This document shows, piece by piece, positions 1-11,531 of a stretch of 64,000 bases of DNA. How positions within the stretch are numbered: the stretch's first letter is position 1; the number at the start of each line of letters is the position of its first letter. Both the position numbers and the translations under genes were made by a program. The stretch is from Ranitomeya variabilis (taxonomy: Eukaryota; Chordata; Amphibia; Anura; Dendrobatidae): NCBI RefSeq assembly GCF_051348905.1, contig NC_135235.1:560243261-560307260 (forward strand), read 5' to 3'. Below the pieces are notes generated by a model that was not told the DNA's origin, did not search any database, and was given only the letters and a program-made list of their open reading frames with translations.

Positions 1-84
1 CACTCACATGACACTTGCATTGCACTCGTCAGACTTTCCTGCAATAAATAGGACCGATTTTTAAATCGCTAGTGTGTCTCCAGC

Positions 85-2600
85 CTGTGTATGTAATAGT
101 GGTGTGAGATCAGTGGCCAAGGTCATTTAACCCCTTCAAATTCAGTTACTTATTCAAATCATTAAAATCAATCCCAACTTTGATGCCAAATCTCACGGCC
201 AGAACCCATTTGGGAAAAGCTAAAGTGACATGAATTTCATGCAGGGCATCACAATGCATGTAATAATGGTGTCAGATCAGTGGCCCAAAGTCATTTAACC
301 TCTTAGAAAATCACTTACTTATTCAAATATGTGAAAATGGGCTGTTTGCCCACTTTGATGCCAGTTCTGATGCCCAGTACCCATTTGGGCCAGGCTAAAG
401 GGACCTGAGTTTGATGCAGGGCATCACTATCTGTGAATTTTAATCGTCAGATCAGTGGCCCAAAGGCATTTAACCCCTGAAAAACATCAGTTACTTATTC
501 AAATCTGCGAGAATGGGCTGTTTGCCCAGTTTGATGCCAATTCTGGTGCCCAAAACCCATTTGGGCCATGCTGAAGGGACCTTGGTTTGATGCAGGGCAT
601 CACTTTCTGTGTATTTTAAGTGTTGTATCAGTGGCCCAAAGGCATTTAACCCCTTAAAAACATCAGTTATTTATTCAAATCCGTGAAAATGGGCTGTTTA
701 CCCACTTTGATGCCAGTTCTGATGCCCAGAACCCATTTGGGCCAGGCTGAAGAGACCTGTTTTTGATGTGGGGCTCCCTGTTTTATATGTATGCACTGTG
801 GTATCAGTGGCCCAAAGGCATTTAACCCCTTAAAAACATCAGTTACTTATTCAAATCTGTGAAAATGGGCTGTTTGCCCATTTTGATGCCAGTTCTGGTG
901 CCCAGAACCCATTTGGGCCAGGCTGCTGGGACCTGGATTTGATGCAGGGCATCACTTTCTGTGTATTTTAAGTGTCGTATCAGTGGCCCAAAGGCATTTA
1001 ACCCCTTAAAAATATCAGTTACTTATTCAAATCTGTGAAAATGGGCTGTTTGCTCACTTTGATTCCAGTTCTGATGCCCAGAACCCATTTGGGCCAGGCT
1101 GGAGGGACCTGGGTTTGATGCAGGGCATCACTGTCTGTGAATTTTATGTGTCATATCAGTTGCCCAAAGGCATTTAACCCCTTAAAAATATCATATACTT
1201 ATTCAAATCTGCGAGAATGGGCTGTTTGCCCAGTTTGATGCCAATTCTGGTGCCCAGAACGCATTTGGGCCAGGCTGGCGGAACCTTGGTTTGATGCAGG
1301 GCATCACTTTCTGTGTATTTTAAGTGTCGTATTAGTGGCCCAAAGGCATTTATCCCCTTAAAAACATCAGTTACTTATTCAAATCTGTGAAAATGGGCTG
1401 TTTGCACACTTTGATTCCAGTTCTGATGCCCAGAACCCATTTTTGCCAGGTTGGAGGGACCTGGTTTTGATGCAGGGCTTCACTGTCTGTGAATTTTAAG
1501 TGTCGTATCAGTGGCCCAAAAGCATTTAACCCCTTAAAAACATCATTTACTTATTCAAATCCGTGAAAATGGGCTGTTTGCCCACTTTGATGCCAGTTCT
1601 GGTGCCCAGAAGCCATTTGGGCCAGGCTGGAGAGACCTGGGTTTGATGCAGGGCATCACTTTCTGTGTATTTTAAGTGTCAGATCAGTGGCCCAAAGGCA
1701 ATTAACCCCTTAAAAACATCACTTATTCAAATCTGTGAAAATGGGCTGTTTGCCCACTTTGATGCCAGTTCTGGTGCCCAGAACCCATTTGGGCCAGGCT
1801 GGAGAGACCTGGGTTTGATGCAGGGCATCACTGTCTGTGTATTTTAAGTGTCAGATCAGTGGCCCAAAGGCATTTAACCCCTTAAAAACATCAGTTACTT
1901 ATTCAAATCTGTGAAAACGGGCTGTTTGCCCACTCTGATGCCAGTTCTGGTGCCCAGAACCCATTTGGGCCAGGCTGGAGAGACCTGGGTTTGATGCAGG
2001 GCATCACTTTCTGTGTATTTTAAGTGTCGTATTAGTGGACCAAAGGCATTTAACCCCTTAAAAACATCAGTTACTTATTCAAATCTGTGAAAATGGGCTG
2101 TTTGCCCACTTTGATGCCAGTTCTGGTGCCCAGAACCCATTTGGGCCAGGCTGGAGAGACCTGGGTTTGATGCAGGGCATCACTTTCTGTGTATTTTAAG
2201 TGTCAGATCAGTGGCCCAAAGGCATTTAACCCCTTAAAAACATCAGTTACTTATTCAAATCTGTGAAAATGGGCTGTTTGCCCACTTTGATGCCAGTTCT
2301 GGTGCCCAGAACCCATTTGGGCCAGGCTGGAGAGACCTGGGTTTGATGCAGGGCATCACTTTCTGTGTATTTTAAGTGTCAGATCAGTGGCCCAGAGGCA
2401 ATTAACCCCTTAAAAACATCAGTTACTTATTCAAATGGCCAAAATTGACTGTCTGCCCACTTTGATGCCAGTTCTGATGCCCAGAACCCATTTGGGCCAG
2501 GCTGGAAATAACTGGTTTGGATGTGGGGCGCCTTGTTCTATATGTCAGCAGTGTGAGACCAGTGGCCCAAAGGCATTTAACCCTTTCTTCAGCGCTCTTT
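85..2600. repeat. 176-bp tandem satellite array (about 15 monomers)
   Basis: The anchor GTGGCCCAAAGGC (or a near match) recurs at about 113, 280, 455, 631, 807, 983, 1159, 1335, 1511, 1687, 1859, 2035, 2211, 2387 and 2562. Nearly every step is exactly 176 bp; one monomer is 4 bp short and the edge monomers are more diverged. Each monomer holds TGGCCCAAA and, a little over 100 bp later, its reverse complement TTTGGGCCA, plus a TTAACCCCTTAAAA block. Short open frames inside are by-products of the repeat. The array appears to begin near 85 and decays after 2570. The family is not recognised. Confidence 0.93.
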
Positions 2601-3235
2601 GGTGCCCACTTTGATGCCCATTTTTGTGCCAGTGTTATTGTTTTTGTAGCCGTTGTTAAGTGTATTCACATCAGGGCTCCTCGCTGCTTTGTGTTTTATT
2701 ATTGTGATGATTATTTTTTTTAAACCTATAAAAAACAGAAAAGAAAAAATTGCCGAATAAGAAACTGACGGATAAGAAACCAACTTCAGTCTCGTAAAGA
2801 TCTCAATCTTCTGATCCGAATGTCCAAAAGTAACAGAAAAGAGATGAAAAATACACTAATTGTGAAGCTTTCTGGTGATATAAAAGGGGACACAATGTAA
2901 CAATGCAGAAGGGAACATTATCCCTTTAGTGGGCAGGGTCACCTGAGAGAATTGATCACATGAGTGGCTAATGACTCAGACCTATTAGCAGCTGCAGAAA
3001 CAATCACCCTCAATATGTTGCCTCCAGCAGTCATGAGCAGCTCTGCAGGTTGTGGGAGGTATGATGGGATATTATATGGTCATTTTTGCTGAATAAAATT
3101 AAGTTAAACACAAAAATTAAAGATTAGACTCTGCATATACTAATTTCTATAACGGCATTCAATTTTTCCCTATTTCCATAATACTTCCCAACAGATCAGA
3201 TGTGGGCTCCACGTCCTTTATTATTTCCAGTAACA
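2601..3235. other. AT-rich intergenic DNA
   Basis: No gene, RNA or clear repeat is seen between the satellite and the foldback element. Short open frames here lack any recognisable domain. Confidence 0.5.
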
Positions 3236-4789
3236 TTGTAACAGGCCAGATTAGCTCCCCCACCTAATATGTACCCAGAGTTAAAGTGGCCTAGGCCACA
3301 TTATGCCCCAGGTATATTCTGGCCTAGGCCAAACTATACCCCGGGGTATAAATTGGACCAGGCCAGTTTATACCCCTCTGGGCCAGAATATACCCCAGCT
3401 GCTGTAGATCCGATTTTTCATGCTTTTGAGAACCATTGAGTGATATACTTAATAACGGGGCTCCAGTCAGCGCTCAGGGGGGCAGAGACAGCGCATGGGG
3501 CCCCAGACATCACACAGGATTGAGTGATATACTCAAGAACGGGGCCCCAGGCAGCACATGGTGGGCAGAGACAGCGAACGGGGTCCCAGACAGCACACGG
3601 GGGGGCAGAGACAGCGAACGGGGGCCCCAGGCAGCGCACAGGGGGGCACAGACAGTGAGTGGGGTCCCAGGCAGCCACAGGGGCCCCAGGCAGCACACAG
3701 GGGCCTCAGGCAACACACGGGGCAGAGACAGCGCATGGGGCCCCACATAGCACACAGGGGCCCCAAGCAGCGCACGGGGGCCCCAAACATCACACTTTGC
3801 ACAGGGGCCCCAGACATCGCACCGGACTGAGTGATATACTCAAGAACGGGGCCCCAGACAGCGCACGGGGCATAGACGCTGTCTGGGGTCCCATGCGCTG
3901 TCTCTGCCCCTCTGTGCACTGCTTGGGGCCCCTGTGTGCTGCCTGGGGCCCTGTTTGCTGTCTCTGCCCCCCATATGCTGCCTGGGGCCATGTGTGCGCT
4001 GCCTGGGGTCCTGTTCAATGCCTGGGGCCCCTTGCGCTGCCAGGGGCCCTGTATGCTGCTTGGGGCCACTGTGCACTGCCTGGAGCCACTGCCTGTGGCC
4101 CTTGTGTGTGCTGCCTGGGGTCCTGTGCACTGCCTGGGGCGTCCGTGTGCTGTCTGGGGCCCTGTGCACTGCCAGAGGCCCCTGTATACTGCCTGGGGCC
4201 ACTGTATACTGCCTGGGGCCACTGTGTACTGCCTGGGGCCACTGTGTGCTGCCTGGAGCTCAGTGTGCTGCCTGGGGCTCAGTGTGCTGCCTGGGACCCC
4301 GTTCACTGTCTCTGCCCCCCATGCGCTGCCTGGGGCTCAGTGTGCTGCCTGGGACCCCGTTCACTGTCTCTGTCCCCATGTGCTGGCTGGGGCCACTGTG
4401 TGCTGCCTGGGGCCCTATGCGCTGCCAGGGGCCCCTTTATGCTGCCTGGGACCCCCGTGCGCTGCCTGGGACCCCGTTCGCCATCTCTGCCCTTCGTGTG
4501 CTGCCTGGGATCCCGGTCGCTGTCTCTGCCCCCATGTGCTACATAGGGCCCTGTGTTCTGCCTGGGACCCCGTGTGCTGCCTGGGGCCCCGTTATTGAGT
4601 ATATCACTCAATGGTTGTCAAAAGCCTGAAAAATCTGATCTACAGCAGCTGGGGTATAAACTGGCCTAGTCCAATTTTATACCCCGGGGTATAGTTTGGC
4701 TTAGTCCAGAATATACCGGGGTATAATCTGGCCTAGGCCACTTTAACCCCGGATATATTCTGGGCGGGGGTTAATCTGGCCTGTTACAA
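3236..4789. mobile_element. Foldback element with long inverted arms
   Basis: The left end TTGTAACAGGCC (3236) is matched by GGCCTGTTACAA ending at 4789. The mirror symmetry continues inward through TGGCCTAGGCCA and TATACCCCGGGGTATA-type palindromes, a CAGCTGCTGTAGATC block (about 3397; reverse complement near 4640) and a TGAGTGATATAC block (about 3438; reverse complement near 4600). The centre is near 3880. No target duplication is obvious and no protein is encoded. It is a foldback or MITE-like element, or a large palindrome made by an inverted duplication. Confidence 0.75.
3455..4590. repeat. GC-rich minisatellite, two halves in opposite orientation
   Basis: Up to about 3880 the + strand repeats GGGGCCCCAGGCAGC-type units of roughly 21-24 bp. 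From about 3885 to 4590 the reverse complement GCTGCCTGGGGCCCC repeats. The CAGACAGCG and CAGAGACAGCG variants are mirrored too. Several overlapping frames stay open on both strands because the unit lacks stops; they are not genes. Confidence 0.9.
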
Positions 4790-5082
4790 CGGGTTATAAT
4801 GGCTGATGTGTGCTGCCGGGTAGGAGTATAGTAAAAGTCACCAGCATTTACGGCCTGGTACTCATTTGTACATCTGTAGGCATAGGGTGTATTCATCAAA
4901 AATGTATGCAAGGCTATGCCATACTTTCAAATATGCCTGTCTAAATATTGACATATACTTAATAAATGTCTATATCTGTGGGGTTTTTTGTTGTTTTTAT
5001 TTTTTCTTTTGTAAGTCCTTTTTTTTTTTTTGGTACTAGCTTTTGATGTTAAAAAACAGGAGATTGTTATCTTCTTAGACTC
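4790..5082. other. AT-rich spacer, nothing recognised
   Basis: Sequence between the foldback element and the next MITE, including a poly-T tract near 5020-5032. No feature can be supported. Confidence 0.4.
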
Positions 5083-5085
5083 TTA

Positions 5086-5788
5086 AGGTACCGTCACACT
5101 AAACGATATCGCTAGCGATCCGTGACGTTGCAGCGTCCTGGCTAGCGATATCGTTGTGTTTGACACGCAGCAGCGATCAGGATCCTGCTGTGATATCGCT
5201 GGTCGTTGATTAAAGTTCAGAACTTTATTTGGTCGTCAGATCGCCGTGTATCGTTGTGTTTGACAGCAAAGGCAACGATACCAGCGATGTTTTACAATAG
5301 TAACCAGGGTAAATATCGGGTTACTAAGCGCAGGGCCGTGCTTAGTAACCCGATGTTTACCCTGGTTACCAGTGTAAAATGTAAAAAAACAAACAGTACA
5401 TACTCACATTCGCGTCCCCCGCCGTCCGCTTCCTGCACTGACTGACTCCCGGCCGTAAAGTGAAAGCACAGCACAGCGGTGACGTCACCGCTCTGCTGTT
5501 AGGGCCGGCGCTCAGTCAGTGCAGGAAGCGGACGCCGGGGGACGCGAATGTGAGTATGTACTGTTTGTTTTTTTACATTTTACACTGGTAACCAGGGTAA
5601 ACATCGGGTTGCTAAGCGCGGCCCTGCGCTTAGTAACCCGATGTTTACCCTGGTTACCCGGGGACCTCGGCATCGTTGGTCGCTGGAGAGCGGTCTGTGT
5701 GACAGCTCTCCAGCGACCAAACAGCGACGCTGCAGCGATCGGCATGGTTGTCTGTATCGCTGCAGCGTCGCTTAGTGTGACGGTACCT
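5086..5788. mobile_element. Harbinger-type MITE, 703 bp, TSD TTA
   Basis: Terminal inverted repeats AGGTACCGTCACACT and AGTGTGACGGTACCT are flanked by a 3-bp duplication TTA (5083-5085 and 5789-5791), the TWA target of PIF/Harbinger elements. Inside are nested hairpins: a GGTTACTAAGCGC/GCTTAGTAACC stem is present twice, in inverted halves about a GTGACGTCAC core near 5480. No transposase is present. The family assignment rests on the TSD and is an inference. Confidence 0.8.
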
Positions 5789-5791
5789 TTA

Positions 5792-6234
5792 GAGTTTCTG
5801 GTTGGTATACATTTCAATTTGTCTCCCTTGGAGAATATTGGAAAGATAACGTTCTTCTATACGTTTTTTTAGGCTAGCTATCAAAAAAAAGTTGTCAAAT
5901 ACATTTAATTTTTTTGTGCATAAATCACCTCAACCCAACCAATTCCATGTTTCTCATTATATGCTTCTGGTATAAGTCTGGCGTATTCACGGTGATATAC
6001 CATACATTTCTTCATTTCATACGTCCAGATGAATGTGACCAGAGCCCGGGAGGTATTCAGATATATGGATTACATTGTTTAAATGCAGTTGTTGTTTTTT
6101 TGCAAAAGGAAAAAATTATTTTATGTCTCGTTTCACCTGGAAAAATAACGATATAAAAAGAAAAAAAAAAAATCTTCGTCAAATTTATGTAGGTTTTAGT
6201 GAATGCAGAATCTGAACAAAAAATGGAGCCAGAG
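5792..6234. other. AT-rich intergenic DNA
   Basis: Low-complexity AT-rich sequence between two MITEs. No supported gene. Confidence 0.4.
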
Positions 6235-6557
6235 TAAGGGTATGTGTCCACGTTCAGGAAACGCTGCGTGTTTGACGCTGCATGGGGCCGCAGCGTCAAA
6301 CACGCAGCGTCCAGATGTTCCAGCATAGTGGAGGGGAATTTATTAAATCCCGTCTCCACTATGCGTGGTAACACTCATCCGGCGGCCCTGCGACTCCGGA
6401 CATGCGGCGCGTCTTTTAAGATCGCAGCATGTCCGTGTACGTTGCGGCGATGCTGCGCTGCCGCAAGGTATAACACAGGGCCCTATGTGTGGGGTGCGAT
6501 GATCCCGGATGTGTGCTATGAACACATCCGGCATCATCGCATCTACAGAAGGGGGTG

Positions 6558-7288
6558 TGTTGTGAATTTGGTTTCTGGGCTCCCCCGGTGGTTACTGGTG
6601 GTACTGAACCTGTGTGCTTCATCTCCTCTGTTCACCTGTTTCCATCAGGATGTGGGAGTTTCTATTTAGCCTTGCTCCTCAGTCATTTCTATGCCGGCCA
6701 ACAATGTTACCAGAAGCCTTTCTGTTGCATGTTCCTGCTCCTAGACTACTACCAGCTAAGTTGGACTTGTAGTCCTAAGATTGTTTTGCATTTTTGTTCC
6801 AGTTCTCTGCGTTTGAATATTTCTGAGGCTGGAAGCTCTTGTGAGCTGAAATTGCCACTCTGGTGTCATGAGTTGATATTAGAGTCTTAAAGTAATTTCA
6901 GGATGGTGTTTTGAAAGGGTTTTCAGCTGACTGTGAAGTTCCCTTTTCTGTCTTCCTACTATCTAGTAAGCGGACCTCAATTTGCTAAACCTATCTTCAT
7001 ACTTCGTATGTCAATTTCCTCTAAAATCACCGACAATATATGTGGGGGCTACTGTCTGCCTTTTGGGGAAAATTTCTCTAGAGGTAAGCCAGGTCTGTAT
7101 TTTCCTCTGCTAGGGTCAGTCAGTCCTCCGGCTGGCGCTGGGCGTCTAGGGATAAAACGTAGGCACGCTACCCGGCCACTGTTAGTTGTGCGGTAGGTTT
7201 AGCTCACAGTCAGCTCGAGTTCCCATCTTCCAAGAGCTAGTCCTTTTGTATGCTTTACTACGGTCTCTTGCCATTGAGAACCATGACA
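6558..7288 (+). repeat. 5' LTR of chromovirus 1
   Basis: 731 bp, starting TGTTGTGAATTTGG and ending GAACCATGACA. Same length and apparently the same sequence as the 3' LTR. Confidence 0.95.
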
Positions 7289-7470
7289 GTTTGGCCGGCC
7301 AAGGGTTAAAATAATTGGCAGAAGAAAGGAGAGAAAAGAAGTCTGCAGAGAATTTTTTTTTTTTTTTTCTGAGTTTGCTCATTAGTTGCTTCACTTGCAT
7401 CTCTGCTTACTGCAGCCTTCGTCTCTCTCTCCTTCTAATCCTTGAATGGTTCTGATTTCACCTGATTAAA

Positions 7471-10400
7471 ATGGATCCTCAGAGTTTAGCTACAGGTTTG
7501 GATAATCTCGCTATGAAGGTTCAAAGTTTACAGGATTTTGTAATTCATGCTCCTATATCTGAACCTAGAATTCCTTTACCTGAATTTTTCTCCGGGGATA
7601 GATCTCGCTTCCAGAATTTCAAACATAATTGTAAATTATTTTTGTCTCTGAGATCTCGCTCCGCTGGAGATCCTGCACAGCAGGTCAGGATTGTAATTTC
7701 CTTGCTCCGGGGCGACCCTCAGGATTGGGCATTTGCTTTGGCACCAGGGGATCCTGCGTTGCTCAATGTGGATGCGTTTTTCCTGGCTTTGGGGTTGCTT
7801 TATGAGGAACCTCATTTAGAGATTCAGGCTGAAAAAGCCTTGATGGCCCTGTCTCAAGGGCAAGATGAGGCTGAAATATACTGCCAAAAATTTCGTAAGT
7901 GGTCTGTGCTTACTCAGTGGAATGAGTGCGCCCTGGCGGCGAATTTCAGAGAGGGTCTCTCTGATGCCATTAAAGATGTTATGGTGGGGTTCCCTGTGCC
8001 TACAGGTCTGAATGAGTCCATGACAATGGCTATTCAGATTGATCGGCGTTTGCGGGAGCGCAAACCTGTGCACCATTTGGCGGTGTCTACTGAGAAGGCG
8101 CCAGAGATTATGCAATGTGATAGAATTCTGTCCAGAAGCGAACGACAGAATTTTAGGCGAAAAAATGGGTTATGCTTCTATTGTGGTGATTCAACTCATG
8201 TTATATCAGCATGCTCTAAACGTACTAAGAAGGTTGATAAGTCTGTTTCAATTGGCACTTTACAGTCTAAGTTTATTCTATCTGTGACCCTGATTTGCTC
8301 TTTATCGTCTATTACCGCGGACGCCTATGTCGACTCTGGCGCCGCTTTGAGTCTTATGGATTGGTCCTTTGCCAAACGCGGTGGGTTTAATTTAGAGCCT
8401 CTGGAAGTTCCTATACCTCTGAAGGGTATTGACTCCACGCCATTGGCTAGTAATAAACCACAATACTGGACACAAGTAACTATGCGTATTAATCCGGATC
8501 ACCAGGAGATTATTCGCTTCCTTGTGTTGTATAATCTACATGATGTGTTGGTGCTTGGATTGCCATGGCTGCAATCTCATAACCCAGTCCTCGACTGGAA
8601 AGCAATGTCTGTGTTAAGCTGGGGATGTCAGGGGACTCATGGGGACGTACCTTTGGTTTCCATTTCGTCATCTATTCCCTCTGAGATTCCGGAATTTTTA
8701 TCTGATTATCGTGACGTTTTTGAGGAGCCTAAACTTGGTTCACTACCTCCGCACAGAGATTGCGATTGTACTATAGATCTGATTCCGGGCAGTAAGTTTC
8801 CAAAGGGTCGTTTATTTAATCTATCTGTGCCTGAACATGCTGCTATGCGGGAATATATTAAGGAGTCCTTGGAAAAGGGACATATTCGTCCTTCGTCATC
8901 TCCCTTAGGAGCCGGTTTTTTCTTTGTATCTAAAAAAGATGGCTCTTTGAGGCCGTGTATTGATTATCGGCTTTTGAATAAAATCACGGTTAAATATCAG
9001 TATCCTTTGCCATTGCTTACTGATTTGTTTGCTCGAATAAAGGGGGCCAAGTGGTTCTCTAAGATTGATCTTCGTGGGGCGTATAATTTAGTGCGAATTA
9101 AGCAGGGGGATGAGTGGAAAACCGCATTTAATACGCCCGAGGGCCATTTTGAGTATTTGGTGATGCCTTTTGGTCTTTCAAATGCCCCTTCAGTCTTTCA
9201 GTCTTTTATGCATGACATTTTCCGTGAATATTTGGATAAATTTATGATTGTGTATCTGGATGATATTTTGATTTTTTCGGATGACTGGGACTCTCATGTC
9301 CAACAGGTCAGGAGGGTTTTTCAGGTTTTGCGCTCTAATTCCTTGTGTGTAAAGGGTTCTAAGTGTGTTTTTGGGGTTCAAAAGATTTCGTTTTTGGGGT
9401 ACATTTTTTCCCCCTCTTCCATTGAGATGGACCCTGTCAAGGTTCAGGCTATTTGTGATTGGACGCAACCCTCTTCTCTTAAGAGCCTTCAGAAGTTTTT
9501 GGGCTTTGCTAATTTTTATCGTCGATTTATAACTGGTTTTTCTGATGTTGCTAAGCCGTTGACTGATTTGACTAAGAAGGGTGCTGATGTTGCTGATTGG
9601 TCCCCTGCTGCTGTGGAGGCCTTTCGGGAGCTTAAGCGCCGCTTTTCTTCCGCCCCTGTATTGCGTCAGCCTGATGTTACTCTTCCTTTTCAGGTTGAGG
9701 TCGACGCTTCAGAAATCGGAGCTGGGGCGGTTTTGTCGCAGAAAAGTTCCGACTGCTCCGTGATGAGACCTTGCGCGTTCTTTTCTCGTAAATTTTCGCC
9801 CGCTGAGCGAAATTATGATATTGGTAATCGGGAGCTCTTGGCTATGAAGTGGGCTTTTGAGGAGTGGCGTCATTGGCTTGAGGGGGCTAGACATCAGGTG
9901 GTGGTATTGACCGACCACAAGAATTTGATTTATCTTGAGTCTGCCAGGCGCCTGAATCCTAGACAGGCGCGCTGGTCGTTATTTTTCTCTCGGTTTAATT
10001 TTGTGGTTTCTTACCTACCGGGTTCTAAAAATGTGAAGGCGGATGCCCTTTCTAGGAGTTTTGAGCCTGATTCCCCTGGTAATTCTGAACCTACAGGTAT
10101 CCTTAAGGATGGAGTGATATTATCTGCTGTTTCCCCAGACTTGCGACGGGTCTTGCAGGAGTTTCAGGCGGATAGACCTGATCGTTGCCAGCCTGGTAGA
10201 CTGTTTGTTCCGGATGATTGCACCAGTAGAGTCATCTCGGAGGTCCATTCTTCTGCGTTAGCTGGTCATCCTGGAATCTTTGGTACCAGAGATTTGGTGG
10301 CTAGGTCCTTCTGGTGGCCTTCCCTGTCGCGAGATGTGCGAGGTTTTGTGCAGTCTTGTGATGTTTGTGCTCGGGCCAAGCCTTGTTGTTCTCGGGCTAG

Positions 10401-11520
10401 TGGATTGTTGTTATCTTTGCCTATTCCGAAGAGGCCTTGCACTCACATCTCCATGGATTTTATTTCTGATCTCCCTGTTTCTCAGAAGATGTCTGTCATC
10501 TGGGTGGTGTGTGACCGTTTCTCTAAGATGGTCCATTTGGTCCCCTTGCCTAAATTGCCTTCCTCATCCGAGCTGGTTCCTCTGTTTTTTCAAAATGTGG
10601 TTCGCTTGCATGGTATTCCGGAGAATATCGTTTCTGACAGGGGAACCCAATTCGTGTCTAGATTTTGGCGAGCGTTCTGTGCTAGGATGGGCATTGATTT
10701 GTCTTTTTCGTCTGCTTTCCATCCTCAGACTAATGGCCAGACCGAGCGAACTAATCAGACCTTGGAGACTTATTTGAGGTGTTTTGTGTCTGCGGATCAG
10801 GATGATTGGGTTGCCTTTTTGCCCTTGGCGGAGTTTGCCCTCAATAACCGGGCTAGTTCTGCCACCTTGGTTTCTCCTTTCTTCTGTAATTCGGGGTTTC
10901 ATCCTCGTTTCTCTTCCGGTCAGGTGGAGTCTTCGGATTGTCCTGGAGTGGATGCTGTGGTGGAGAGGTTGCATCAGATTTGGGGGCATGTGGTGGACAA
11001 TTTGAAGTTGTCCCAGGAGAAGACTCAGCAGTTTGCCAACCGCCGTCGTCGTGCTGGTCCTCGTCTTTGTGTTGGGGACTTGGTGTGGTTGTCTTCTCGT
11101 TTTGTCCCTATGAAGGTTTCTTCTCCTAAGTTTAAGCCTCGGTTCATCGGCCCGTACAAGATATTGGAGATTCTTAACCCTGTGTCCTTTCGTTTGGACC
11201 TCCCTGCATCTTTTTCTTTTCATAATGTCTTCCATCGGTCATTGTTGCGCAGGTATGAGGTACCGGTTGTGCCTTCCGTTGAGCCTCCTGCTCCGGTGTT
11301 GGTTGAGGGTGAGTTGGAGTACGTTGTCGAGAAGATCTTGGACTCCCGTGTTTCCAGACGGAGACTTCAGTATTTGGTCAAGTGGAAGGGCTACGGTCAG
11401 GAGGATAATTCTTGGGTGACAGCCTCTGATGTTCATGCCTCCGATTTGGTCCGTGCCTTTCATAGGGCTCATCCTAATCGCCCTGGTGGTTCTGGTGAGG
11501 GTTCGGTGCCCCCTACTTGA
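7471..11520 (+). CDS. Chromovirus gag-pol polyprotein, 1349 aa
   Basis: A single open frame fuses Gag and Pol. Landmarks in order: an N-terminal capsid-like Gag; a CCHC zinc knuckle (CFYCGDSTHVISAC, about residue 235); an aspartic protease with DSGA (about 288); reverse transcriptase with YLDD (about 596); RNase H (about 740); integrase with an HHCC zinc region (about 930-970) and catalytic-core landmarks MDFISD and SDRGTQF (about 995-1060); and a C-terminal chromodomain (about 1283-1335) with the LVKWKGY core. The fused frame and terminal chromodomain are typical of chromoviruses, where the chromodomain guides integration to marked chromatin. The start is the first ATG at the head of the Gag-like region. 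The frame looks whole. The copy at 19074-24767 is the closest relative in the window. Confidence 0.96.
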   Translation: MDPQSLATGLDNLAMKVQSLQDFVIHAPISEPRIPLPEFFSGDRSRFQNFKHNCKLFLSLRSRSAGDPAQQVRIVISLLRGDPQDWAFALAPGDPALLNVDAFFLALGLLYEEPHLEIQAEKALMALSQGQDEAEIYCQKFRKWSVLTQWNECALAANFREGLSDAIKDVMVGFPVPTGLNESMTMAIQIDRRLRERKPVHHLAVSTEKAPEIMQCDRILSRSERQNFRRKNGLCFYCGDSTHVISACSKRTKKVDKSVSIGTLQSKFILSVTLICSLSSITADAYVDSGAALSLMDWSFAKRGGFNLEPLEVPIPLKGIDSTPLASNKPQYWTQVTMRINPDHQEIIRFLVLYNLHDVLVLGLPWLQSHNPVLDWKAMSVLSWGCQGTHGDVPLVSISSSIPSEIPEFLSDYRDVFEEPKLGSLPPHRDCDCTIDLIPGSKFPKGRLFNLSVPEHAAMREYIKESLEKGHIRPSSSPLGAGFFFVSKKDGSLRPCIDYRLLNKITVKYQYPLPLLTDLFARIKGAKWFSKIDLRGAYNLVRIKQGDEWKTAFNTPEGHFEYLVMPFGLSNAPSVFQSFMHDIFREYLDKFMIVYLDDILIFSDDWDSHVQQVRRVFQVLRSNSLCVKGSKCVFGVQKISFLGYIFSPSSIEMDPVKVQAICDWTQPSSLKSLQKFLGFANFYRRFITGFSDVAKPLTDLTKKGADVADWSPAAVEAFRELKRRFSSAPVLRQPDVTLPFQVEVDASEIGAGAVLSQKSSDCSVMRPCAFFSRKFSPAERNYDIGNRELLAMKWAFEEWRHWLEGARHQVVVLTDHKNLIYLESARRLNPRQARWSLFFSRFNFVVSYLPGSKNVKADALSRSFEPDSPGNSEPTGILKDGVILSAVSPDLRRVLQEFQADRPDRCQPGRLFVPDDCTSRVISEVHSSALAGHPGIFGTRDLVARSFWWPSLSRDVRGFVQSCDVCARAKPCCSRASGLLLSLPIPKRPCTHISMDFISDLPVSQKMSVIWVVCDRFSKMVHLVPLPKLPSSSELVPLFFQNVVRLHGIPENIVSDRGTQFVSRFWRAFCARMGIDLSFSSAFHPQTNGQTERTNQTLETYLRCFVSADQDDWVAFLPLAEFALNNRASSATLVSPFFCNSGFHPRFSSGQVESSDCPGVDAVVERLHQIWGHVVDNLKLSQEKTQQFANRRRRAGPRLCVGDLVWLSSRFVPMKVSSPKFKPRFIGPYKILEILNPVSFRLDLPASFSFHNVFHRSLLRRYEVPVVPSVEPPAPVLVEGELEYVVEKILDSRVSRRRLQYLVKWKGYGQEDNSWVTASDVHASDLVRAFHRAHPNRPGGSGEGSVPPT

Positions 11521-11531
11521 GGGGGGGGTAC

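Noticed and set aside
85-2600. CRISPR-like regular repeats
   Set aside because: The 176-bp monomers are contiguous, without spacers, in vertebrate DNA.
3418-4629. Long overlapping open frames on both strands in the GC-rich block (up to about 295 aa)
   Set aside because: They follow a stop-free 21-24-bp minisatellite, occur in several frames at once and are low-complexity.
6558-7288. Frames of 87-115 aa in the chromovirus LTRs
   Set aside because: Present identically in both LTRs and without coding features.
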